A stretch of 7,899 nucleotides of DNA, taken from NCBI GenBank assembly GCA_030066475.1, contig JASJBO010000344.1, positions 1 to 7,899 on the forward strand, read 5' to 3'. Position numbers and translations under genes: made by a program. Positions 1-6,458 of the stretch are shown here, piece by piece. The notes beneath the pieces were generated by a model. The model was not told the origin of the DNA and did no database searches. It saw only the letters and a program-made list of their open reading frames with translations. Source of the stretch: Myxococcota bacterium. GTDB lineage: Bacteria > Myxococcota_A > UBA9160 > PR03. Numbering within the stretch: the first letter of the stretch is position 1; the number at the start of each line of letters is the position of its first letter.

Positions 1-93
1 GAGCACCGCCAGTTCTGGGCCCTGGCCGAGAACCCGAGCGCCGCCTTGGATCTGTGCGAGGAGCTGCGCGTCCGGAACGGCGTCGAAGCCTGA
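1..93 (+). CDS. C-terminal fragment of an unidentified protein
   Basis: The window opens inside a plus-strand reading frame (frame 1) that gives 30 residues and stops at TGA 91-93. The visible tail starts EHRQFWALAENPSAALDL and ends NGVEA; it is charged and looks like a cytosolic helix. The frame has the expected GC-rich third positions, and the sequence changes character right after the stop: the next 120 bases are less GC-rich and non-coding. Too little is visible to name a family. It shares the direction of the PHP gene at 214, but the 120-base gap with its own promoter-like sequence argues against a tight operon. That the fragment is coding is likely but not proven. Confidence 0.55.
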   Translation, partial: EHRQFWALAENPSAALDLCEELRVRNGVEA

Positions 94-113
94 TCCCCCT
101 CGGGGTGGGAATC

Positions 114-180
114 GAATCCCCCGGTTTGGTCCTTGAATCGTGCTGTTTTCGTCACATAGACTGCGGCATTCGGGGGATTC
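114..180. repeat. 10-bp perfect inverted repeat flanking the putative promoter
   Basis: GAATCCCCCG at 114-123 is the exact reverse complement of CGGGGGATTC at 171-180, with 47 bases between the arms. A second, overlapping possibility is GGAATC at 108-113, which is complementary to GATTCC at 176-181, so two left arms could compete for one right arm. The repeat encloses the promoter-like elements at 133-162. It could be a paired operator, or an RNA stem if transcription starts upstream of it. The match is seen directly; the function is a guess. Confidence 0.5.
133..162 (+). promoter_or_regulatory. Possible sigma70-type promoter for the PHP/HEAT unit
   Basis: TTGAAT (133-138) matches four of six bases of the -35 consensus, and TAGACT (157-162) matches four of six of the -10 consensus, with an 18-base spacer. 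An alternative -10, CATAGA at 155-160, would give a 16-base spacer with a poorer match. The stretch 125-160 is clearly less GC-rich than its surroundings, as expected of a promoter here. Transcription would start near 168-171, giving a leader of about 45 bases that begins in or next to the right arm of the inverted repeat. Both hexamers are imperfect and sigma factor preferences in this organism are unknown. Confidence 0.3.
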
Positions 181-200
181 CTGGTCACCCGTCCCCCGGC

Positions 201-206
201 GAGGAG
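201..206 (+). promoter_or_regulatory. Ribosome binding site for the CehA-like PHP gene
   Basis: GAGGAG lies seven bases upstream of the ATG at 214, a standard Shine-Dalgarno distance. It supports that start over earlier non-ATG codons, and the signal-peptide-like N-terminus immediately downstream agrees with it. Confidence 0.7.
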
Positions 207-213
207 AAGCTCG

Positions 214-3200
214 ATGGGGTTCCACCGCAACACGCTGCTCGCAGTCGGCTCGCTGGTCTGGATGGCCGTCGCGCTCGGAGGCATGACCTGCAAGCCGCAG
301 AAGCTGTTCAAGAGCGTGTCACCCGCCGATGGCAGCACGGTGAGCACCTTCTCCTTCACGATCGACGTGAACCTCGGCGGCGGCGCCACTCCGGGCACGC
401 TGACGGCCGAGCTGAACGGCCAGGACATCACGGGCCTGTTCACGGGCGGGCCCGTTCTCTACAGCGCCGCGATCTCGCCGGGCCCGCCGCTCCAGGACCT
501 CAACGACCTGGTGCTCAGTGCGCAGTTCACACCCACGAGCGCACCGATCTCGAGGACCTTCCAGTTCGACTACCTGCCGCCCAAGGCGCGCGCCGAGCTG
601 GTGGTCGACTCCGCCGACTGCATCACCGGTCCCCTCGCCCACTGCACGGTCGGCGACTACCTGCTCTCGAACAGCGAGGCGCGCTTCGTGGTCCAGAAGC
701 CGCTGCAGCGCGAGGCGCACGCGGTGGGCGTCTTCGGCGGCAACCTGATCGACGCCGAGCGGGTGGTGGGCGGCGTTCCCCAGGGCAACGACAACTTCTT
801 CGAGATCCAGCCCGGCGTCAACCTGGAGACCGTGATCAATGCCACCTCGGCGGTGATCGTGAACGATGGCCAGGACGGCACCACGGCGATCGTGCGCACC
901 TGCGGCCCCGACGACCTGCTCGACGACATCAACCCGTCCTCGGTGGTGGCCGGGCTCGGCATCTTCCCCGCCGAGACCGACGACAAGGACTACGACCTGA
1001 TCGGCTGCACCGAGTACCGCCTCGAGCCGCTCACCCGCACGCTCGAGCTGGCCACCGAGATCGAGAGCCTGCTCGGACCGACCGAGTTCTGCGCCGGTCC
1101 CGGGCCCGTCCCGGGCAGCTGCGGCCTCTACGTCGGCGACTACGTCAACGGCGGCGGCGAGCTCGAGCAGATCTCGCCGCTGTCGGACGCGGCCCTCGTC
1201 CAGATCGGGCAGGCCGGCGTCGGCGAGCTGTTCGCCAACTGGGGCATCGACGCCATGAGCTTCTTCGGCTTCGACGAAGCCGCGGGCACCGACTACGGGC
1301 TGGTGGTGCCGCAGCCGCCGTCGGTGGCGTTCCCGTCCAGCTCGTTCACGACGTCTGGCGTGTCGTTCGTGATGCACGGCAACTCGATCCCGTTCGTGCT
1401 CGCGTTCGGCGCGGCGCCGACCTTCTTCGTCCCCGCCGGCGGCACCAGCACCTTCACGCGCTGGTTCACGGTGGGCGACGGCAGCGCAGGCAACGCCATC
1501 GACGCCTCGATGGACCTGCTCGGAACCGCGAACGGGACCCTCCAGGGCTGCGTCACCGAGGCTGGCAGCGCCCCGGTGCCGGGCGCCACGGTGATCGCGG
1601 CGCGCGACACGGCGGGCGGCACGAGCGGAATCGAGGTGCTGCGCAACCACTTCGTGGCCGACGCTTCGGGCTGCTACGCCGGCCGCATGCCGGTCGGCAA
1701 CTACCTCGTGGCCGCGGCGAAGGAGGGCTTCGCCTACGAGGGTGGCGGCAGCACGCCGGTCACCCACCTGGTGACGGTCACGGCGGGCGGGACCACGACG
1801 CAGGACGTCGACCTGCCGGCCAACGGCCGCCTGCGCGTCGAGGTGTTCGACCACCTGGCCAGCCCGGTGCCGGCGCGCATCGGCATCGTGGGCTTCGACC
1901 CGAGCCCCGACATCGGGCTGCTCGCCTCCGTGATCACGACCAACGACGCGAGCAGCGCGGCGTTCGCAGACCCGCGGGACGGCGTCCCGACCGGGCTCAC
2001 GCGCACGGAGTACACCGACGCGGGCGGCGTGGTCGAGCTCGACCTCGAGCCGGGCGACTACCAGCTCGCCGTGTCGCGCGGCACCGAGTGGTCGCTGTTC
2101 ACGCAGGCCGTGACGATCACGCCGGGCTCGAGCCAGACGGTGATGGCATCGATCGCCGAGGTGGTCGACAGCACGGGCTTCGTGTCCTCCGACGCGCACG
2201 TGCACCTGATCGAGAGTCCCGACTCGCGCATCAGCAGGCGCAACCGGATCCACTCGTTCGCGGGCGAGGGCGTCGACAACATCATCGCCACCGACCACGC
2301 GGCGATCACCGACCTGCTGCCCGACATCGCCGCGCACGGACTCGACGCGTTCGTGCACGCCACGCCGGGCGAGGAGATCACCACCTTCGACTACGGGCAC
2401 TTCAACGCCTACCCCCAGGGGCTCGACCCGAGCCAGGTGCAGACGAAGGGCTCGACCGACCACGGCGGCGTGGCGCCGGCGGGCATGGACTTCCCCTCGC
2501 TCGGCAACTGGAACCTGACGCCGGCGCAGATCGAGAGCCTGGTGCTGACCGACCCCGACAACGCGGGCCTCTCGACCGTGGTGCAGATCAACCACATCGA
2601 CAGCCACTACGACCCGCTCAAGATCGACACCGCGCTCACCCCGCCGGCGTCCCAGCTCGGCCCGGGCGAGCCCGAGGCGTTCCGCCTCGACCCGGCCGTG
2701 CCCAACTTCTTCCACCACTTCACCGCGCTCGAGGTCTGGAACGGCGTCACGATCGGGCACCAGAACGAGTTCCTCGACGACCGCATCGGGATCTGGATGA
2801 ACCAGCTCAACCAGGGCCTGATCACCACCGCGATCGGCGACACCGACACCCACACCTACCACAACCTGCGCCAGGGCGGCGCGCGCTCGTGGACGCCGTC
2901 CTCGACCGACGCGCCGGCGGGCATCGTGGACGCCGAGATCGGCCAGGCCGTCCAGAACGGCCAGGTCGTGGCCGGCCAGGGCATCTACGTGCAGGCCCGG
3001 CTGCTCGCCACCGACGGCTCGGGCGGCGTGGCCGACTTCGCGCTCGGCGGCAGCACGCTGGTGGCCGTGACCAACAACGCCGCCGACCTCGAGATCCACG
3101 TGCAGGCCCCGACCTGGGCGCCGTACGACACGATCGAGATCTACCGCAACGCCAGCACCACGGTCACGGGCACCAACGGCGGCGTGCCGACGCTCTACTC

Positions 3201-3549
3201 GGCGATCCCCACCACCACGCTGACCGCAGGCGTCGACTTCACCGTGAACACGGTCGCCGTGAACGGCTCGCAGCGCCTCGACACGCTGCACGTGGAGTCG
3301 CTCACGGGCGTGACGGCCGACGAGTGGATCGTGGTGCTGGTCAAGGGCACCCCTGGCGTCTCGGCGCCGATGTTCCCGGTGATGGCCAGCGGGGTGGACG
3401 TCGACACCGAGAACACCACGCTCGCGGACCTGATCAACGTGACGGCGGCCGAGGCGGGCATCCGCGCGCTCGGCTTCACGAACGCGCTCTACCTCGACGT
3501 CGACGGCAGCCCGGGCTTCGATCCGCCGGGCGTGTCGGTGTCGCCCTGA
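214..3549 (+). CDS. Exported multidomain CehA/McbA-type PHP metallohydrolase
   Basis: A protein of 1111 residues. Residues 1-25 resemble a signal peptide: Arg5 followed by a hydrophobic stretch. Cys26 follows in the context GGMTC, a poor lipobox, so lipidation is possible but uncertain. Then come an Ig-like strand-rich region (about 30-125, SPADGSTV), an unnamed module (about 126-430), a carboxypeptidase-regulatory-like beta-sandwich (about 440-530), a second beta region (about 535-650) and the PHP metallohydrolase domain (about 655-900). Candidate metal ligands are H662/H664 (DAHVHL), D694/H695 (TDHA), E720 or E721 (GEEITT), H794 (NHID), and D876/D878 and H880 (GDTDTH). The C-terminal part (about 905-1111) is beta-rich and ends in a DVDG motif (YLDVDG). 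Apart from Cys26, the eight cysteines (136, 144, 230, 265, 293, 303, 446, 487) all precede the PHP domain and fall into close pairs, suggesting disulphides in an oxidising compartment. PHP domains of this family hydrolyse ester, carbamate or phosphoester bonds using bound metals. The family name comes from carbaryl hydrolases and does not show that this protein acts on carbaryl. The family is well supported; the substrate is unknown. Confidence 0.88.
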   Translation: MGFHRNTLLAVGSLVWMAVALGGMTCKPQKLFKSVSPADGSTVSTFSFTIDVNLGGGATPGTLTAELNGQDITGLFTGGPVLYSAAISPGPPLQDLNDLVLSAQFTPTSAPISRTFQFDYLPPKARAELVVDSADCITGPLAHCTVGDYLLSNSEARFVVQKPLQREAHAVGVFGGNLIDAERVVGGVPQGNDNFFEIQPGVNLETVINATSAVIVNDGQDGTTAIVRTCGPDDLLDDINPSSVVAGLGIFPAETDDKDYDLIGCTEYRLEPLTRTLELATEIESLLGPTEFCAGPGPVPGSCGLYVGDYVNGGGELEQISPLSDAALVQIGQAGVGELFANWGIDAMSFFGFDEAAGTDYGLVVPQPPSVAFPSSSFTTSGVSFVMHGNSIPFVLAFGAAPTFFVPAGGTSTFTRWFTVGDGSAGNAIDASMDLLGTANGTLQGCVTEAGSAPVPGATVIAARDTAGGTSGIEVLRNHFVADASGCYAGRMPVGNYLVAAAKEGFAYEGGGSTPVTHLVTVTAGGTTTQDVDLPANGRLRVEVFDHLASPVPARIGIVGFDPSPDIGLLASVITTNDASSAAFADPRDGVPTGLTRTEYTDAGGVVELDLEPGDYQLAVSRGTEWSLFTQAVTITPGSSQTVMASIAEVVDSTGFVSSDAHVHLIESPDSRISRRNRIHSFAGEGVDNIIATDHAAITDLLPDIAAHGLDAFVHATPGEEITTFDYGHFNAYPQGLDPSQVQTKGSTDHGGVAPAGMDFPSLGNWNLTPAQIESLVLTDPDNAGLSTVVQINHIDSHYDPLKIDTALTPPASQLGPGEPEAFRLDPAVPNFFHHFTALEVWNGVTIGHQNEFLDDRIGIWMNQLNQGLITTAIGDTDTHTYHNLRQGGARSWTPSSTDAPAGIVDAEIGQAVQNGQVVAGQGIYVQARLLATDGSGGVADFALGGSTLVAVTNNAADLEIHVQAPTWAPYDTIEIYRNASTTVTGTNGGVPTLYSAIPTTTLTAGVDFTVNTVAVNGSQRLDTLHVESLTGVTADEWIVVLVKGTPGVSAPMFPVMASGVDVDTENTTLADLINVTAAEAGIRALGFTNALYLDVDGSPGFDPPGVSVSP

Positions 3550-4805
3550 GCGGCACGCGCCGCGGGCTCGCGCTCGCCGCCCTGCTCCCGCTGCTGCTCG
3601 GCGCCGAACCCGGCGGCGAGGCGCCGGCCGCCCCGCCGCGCGCGCGCGGCGGCGACGCGCTGCTCGACGCGGTGGAGCGCGCGGCGCGCGTGGTGGTCGG
3701 CCGCATCGACCGGCCCGCGCGCATCGACCTGCACGGCTGGGCCGCCAACCTGCGCGTGGAGCGCGAGCTCGCGCCTCCCGACGCGACCGCCCTGGCGCCG
3801 ACGCGCATTGCCTGGGAGGAGCTCGCCGAGGGCCGGCCGGCCCGCTTCGCGCAGGACGAGCGCGTGCTCGTCGCGCTCGAGCCCCTGCCGGGCTACTCGC
3901 TGTGGCGCCAGCGCTTCCCGAAGGGCGACGCGCTGGCCGTCGCCGCGCGGGGCCGCGCGTTCCTGCACGACCCGGACGCGGCCACCTTGGCGGGCATCGC
4001 GCGCTGGGCGGCCCTCGACGCGGCGGCGCGCGAGCAGGGCGACGGGCTCGATGCGCTGATGCAGCTCGCCGCCAGCGCGGAGCCGCGCGTGGCGCGCGCC
4101 GCGCTGGCGCGCGCAGACCGGGTGCCGGGGCTCGCCCTGCGCCTGCCACCGAGTGCCCTCGCCTCGCTGCGCGCGCTGCTGGCCGACGGCGGGCGGCCGC
4201 TCTCGCTGCGCGCGGCGGGCGTCGGGCTGATCGGACGGCGCGGAGTGCGCGCGCTGCGGCCCGAGCTCGAGGGTCTCGCGGCGAGCGACACCGAGCTGGC
4301 CGCACCGGCCTGGGAGGCGCTCGCCGCGCAGGACGGCGGACTGCCGGCCCCCGCGGTGGAGCGCCTGCTGGCGAGCGACGACGCGGCGCGCCGCGTAGTG
4401 GGCGCGCGCCACGCCGCGGGCACGCCGGCCGAGGCACGCCTGGCCGAGCTGCTGCGCGCCGACCCGGACCCCGACGTGCGCGCCACCGCCGTCGTCGCCT
4501 GGACCCGGGTGCGCGGCGCCGCCGGCTTCGAGGCGGCCCGCAGCGCGCTCTTCGACGCCGAGCCGCGCGTCCGCGCCGAGGCCGCGCGCGCACTCGGCAG
4601 CCTTGGCGAGCCGGTGGTGCCCGCGCTGCGCGCACTCGCCGAGGGCGCCGCCGGACCGGAGGCCGCGGGGCCGATGGCGGCGCTCGGCCTCGCGGGGCCC
4701 GCCGGCCGGACCGCGCTGCTCGAGCTGTCGCGCGAGCACCCGGACGAGCGCACCCGCGCGCTGGCGCGCCTGATGCTCGGGCGCGACCCGGTCGCGCATC
4801 ACTGA
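3546..4805 (+). CDS. Exported HEAT-repeat protein, probable CTG start
   Basis: The frame is open far upstream but overlaps the PHP gene there. The best start is CTG 3546, which overlaps the PHP stop as CTGA and gives 419 residues. It places a signal peptide at the N-terminus: TRRG (4-7), a hydrophobic core LALAALLPLLLG (8-19), and cleavage probably near A20 or A28. TRRGLA only weakly resembles a Tat motif. There is no in-frame ATG, GTG or TTG between 3546 and the GTG at 3672, and starting there would lose the signal. No convincing Shine-Dalgarno sequence is present, so translation is probably coupled to the PHP gene. Residues about 45-160 form an unrecognised strand-rich region including EPLPGYSLWRQRF. 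Residues about 165-415 are alanine- and leucine-rich helical repeats of HEAT type, clearest at 306-335 (DPDVRATAVVAW) and 338-370 (AEPRVRAEAARALGSLGE). HEAT solenoids normally bind other proteins and no catalytic motif is visible. A role as a partner or scaffold for the PHP protein is inferred from coupling only. Confidence 0.75.
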   Translation: MSGTRRGLALAALLPLLLGAEPGGEAPAAPPRARGGDALLDAVERAARVVVGRIDRPARIDLHGWAANLRVERELAPPDATALAPTRIAWEELAEGRPARFAQDERVLVALEPLPGYSLWRQRFPKGDALAVAARGRAFLHDPDAATLAGIARWAALDAAAREQGDGLDALMQLAASAEPRVARAALARADRVPGLALRLPPSALASLRALLADGGRPLSLRAAGVGLIGRRGVRALRPELEGLAASDTELAAPAWEALAAQDGGLPAPAVERLLASDDAARRVVGARHAAGTPAEARLAELLRADPDPDVRATAVVAWTRVRGAAGFEAARSALFDAEPRVRAEAARALGSLGEPVVPALRALAEGAAGPEAAGPMAALGLAGPAGRTALLELSREHPDERTRALARLMLGRDPVAHH

Positions 4806-4807
4806 GA

Positions 4808-4853
4808 CGGCGCCGGCGCCGGTCGCGGGGCCCGGACTCGCGCGCCGGCGCGC
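4808..4853. repeat. Two GC palindromes between convergent genes, possible bidirectional terminator
   Basis: The 48-base gap between the two convergent stop codons contains two perfect 14-bp palindromes: CGGCGCCGGCGCCG at 4808-4821 and GCGCGCCGGCGCGC at 4840-4853. Both contain the core GCGCCGGCGC (4810-4819 and 4842-4851), so they can fold separately or pair with each other. Neither strand has a run of T residues after a stem, so neither is a classical intrinsic terminator. The position between converging transcripts suggests a transcription-blocking or RNA 3'-end-protecting structure. In DNA this GC-rich, short palindromes also arise by chance. Confidence 0.35.
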
Positions 4854-6458
4854 TCAGCCGTCGCCCTCCCGATGCTGGCGCTCCCACACCACGAACGGCG
4901 CCCACGGCGTGGCGCCGTCCCAGAGCGGCCGCTCGCGCCACATCGTGCGCGCGGGCTTCCCCTCCAGGATGCGCGTGCTGCGGTCGCGGGCGAAGGGCAC
5001 GACCGCGGCGATCTCGTAGTCGCTCGCCACCAGCTCGCGCAGGCCCTGGCGCAGCGCGGGCGGCGTGCCCGCCTGGGTGAGCTGCGAGGTGCGCAGGAAG
5101 CTCGCCACCAGATAGCGAGGCGGGTCTGCGCGGAGCGCGTCCAGCACCTCGCGCTGGCGCTCGAGGGGCCGGCCGAACGGCATGTTGAGCGGGTACACGT
5201 AGATGTAGCGGCTGGCGCTGCGCCGCCGCGCGTAGAACAGCAGCTGCGGCTCGGAGCCGTAGACGAACACGCGGTCGTCGGGCTCGGAGTGCGCGCCCAG
5301 CCAGGCGCCCAGGTGGACCGCCTCGGGGAACGGGTTCGAGCCGTAGATCCGCACCAGCTTGGCCTCGGGGTCGCCGGGCGCGTAGTACCAGGGGGAGTGC
5401 GCCACCGTGTACGCGACGCCGCCCAGGGCGAGCCCGGCCGCCAGCCAGGGGGCCGCCCGCTGCGGGGCGATCCGGCGCGCCAGGCCCGCGACGCCCAGGC
5501 CGGCCAGCAGCGCGAGCGGCGGCACCGCCAGCAGCAGGTAGTGGCGCCGGAAGAAGCCGCCGGCCGAGACGGCGAGCAGCGAGACGCCGAGCCAGCCGGC
5601 GATCCAGCCGACCGACGGTCCGCGCGCGCCGCGACCCGCCAGGGGGGCGAGCGCGGCCGCCGCGTAGAGCGGCGCGAAGGCGACGAAGCCGTCGCCGAGC
5701 TGGCCCCAGAAGTAGCGCGGGTACTCGGAGAGCGGCATGCCACCCGCGTACACCAGGTTGTTCAGCACCGTGGCGTCGAAGAACGGCGCGAAGGCGCCCT
5801 GCGCGGCGAAGTACGCAGCCGCCAGCAACGCCGGGAGCGCCGCGACGGCGCCGCCCGCGAGCAGCGGCCCGAGCGCACGCCGGCCCCAGACGGCGGTGAG
5901 CAGCAGGAACGCGACGATCGGCGCCACCACCGGCTTCATCAGCAGCGCGATCCCGCCGAGGGCTCCCGTCGCCACCACGGCCCCCAGCGCCCCGCGCGGC
6001 GCTGCGCGCGCGAGCCAGGCCGTCCACGCGGCGCCACCCAGCGGGGCGATCGCGAGCGTCTCGGTGTTGACGGCGTTGCCCAGCAGCGTCCAGTCGACGG
6101 CGAGCGCGGCGGCGAAGAGCGCCGCGGGCACGCCGGCCTCCGGCGTGCCACGGCGGCGCGCCAGGGCCAGCAGCGCCGCGAGCAGCACCAGCAGCAGGCC
6201 CTGGGCGGTCCACCGCGCCGCGGCGGGCCGCTCGCCGCCGATCGCGAACGCCAGCGCGTAGACCGCGAAGATGCCGGGCGGCTTCTGGTCGAACGCATCG
6301 CGGTAGGGCACGTCGCCTTCGAGCCAACGCCAGGCGATGTAGGCGTACTCGCCCTCGTCGCGCTCGAACGGGAGCGACGCGACCGGCGCGCGCAGCGCGA
6401 ACGAGAAGGCCGCCACCGCGAGGAAGGCGCCGATCGCGGAGCGCGTCCGGGGGCTCAA
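4854..6458 (-). CDS. GT-C family 39 membrane glycosyltransferase (ArnT/PMT-like)
   Basis: A 534-residue integral membrane protein. The start is a TTG at 6458-6456 that overlaps the stop of the upstream DUF3604-like gene as TTGA, with GGAGG seven bases before it. The first hydrophobic segment (about 8-22) is followed by the first-loop motif FERDEGEYAYIAWRW (31-45); D34/E35 match the acidic pair that is catalytic or metal-binding in GT-C enzymes. DQKPPG (57-62) matches the conserved KPP segment of family 39. Further hydrophobic segments lie near 63-75, 85-100, 112-126, 157-173, 177-191 and 198-217, with more up to about residue 370. NTET (131-134) and LLMKP (172-176) also fit the family. The last 150 or so residues form a soluble domain (DDRVFVYGSEPQLLFY), presumably periplasmic. 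Such enzymes transfer a sugar from a polyprenyl-phosphate carrier to lipid A, protein or another envelope acceptor; donor and acceptor cannot be predicted. Coupled to the PHP gene upstream. Confidence 0.85.
   Translation of the reverse strand: MSPRTRSAIGAFLAVAAFSFALRAPVASLPFERDEGEYAYIAWRWLEGDVPYRDAFDQKPPGIFAVYALAFAIGGERPAAARWTAQGLLLVLLAALLALARRRGTPEAGVPAALFAAALAVDWTLLGNAVNTETLAIAPLGGAAWTAWLARAAPRGALGAVVATGALGGIALLMKPVVAPIVAFLLLTAVWGRRALGPLLAGGAVAALPALLAAAYFAAQGAFAPFFDATVLNNLVYAGGMPLSEYPRYFWGQLGDGFVAFAPLYAAAALAPLAGRGARGPSVGWIAGWLGVSLLAVSAGGFFRRHYLLLAVPPLALLAGLGVAGLARRIAPQRAAPWLAAGLALGGVAYTVAHSPWYYAPGDPEAKLVRIYGSNPFPEAVHLGAWLGAHSEPDDRVFVYGSEPQLLFYARRRSASRYIYVYPLNMPFGRPLERQREVLDALRADPPRYLVASFLRTSQLTQAGTPPALRQGLRELVASDYEIAAVVPFARDRSTRILEGKPARTMWRERPLWDGATPWAPFVVWERQHREGDG

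Noticed and set aside
93..110. An intrinsic terminator after the upstream gene (CCCC CTC GGGG)
   Set aside because: The stem is only four base pairs and no T-run follows on the plus strand.
94..140. A possible tRNA T-arm (ATTCGATTCCC on the minus strand, GGGAATCGAATCCC on the plus strand)
   Set aside because: No D-arm, anticodon arm or matching acceptor stem can be assembled around it on either strand, so it is not a tRNA gene. A tRNA-derived remnant or attachment site cannot be shown from this sequence.
3500..3549. Programmed -1 frameshift joining the PHP and HEAT proteins
   Set aside because: No slippery heptamer of the X XXY YYZ type is visible near the end of the PHP gene. The PHP protein ends naturally after its DVDG tail, and the downstream frame starts with its own signal peptide.
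54..4805. A single 1583-residue plus-strand open frame
   Set aside because: Its first 1160 or so codons lie out of frame over the PHP gene, which has clear motifs, a ribosome binding site and a signal peptide. The upstream translation is arginine-rich and low in complexity, as expected of a shadow frame in GC-rich DNA. Only the part from about 3546 is real.
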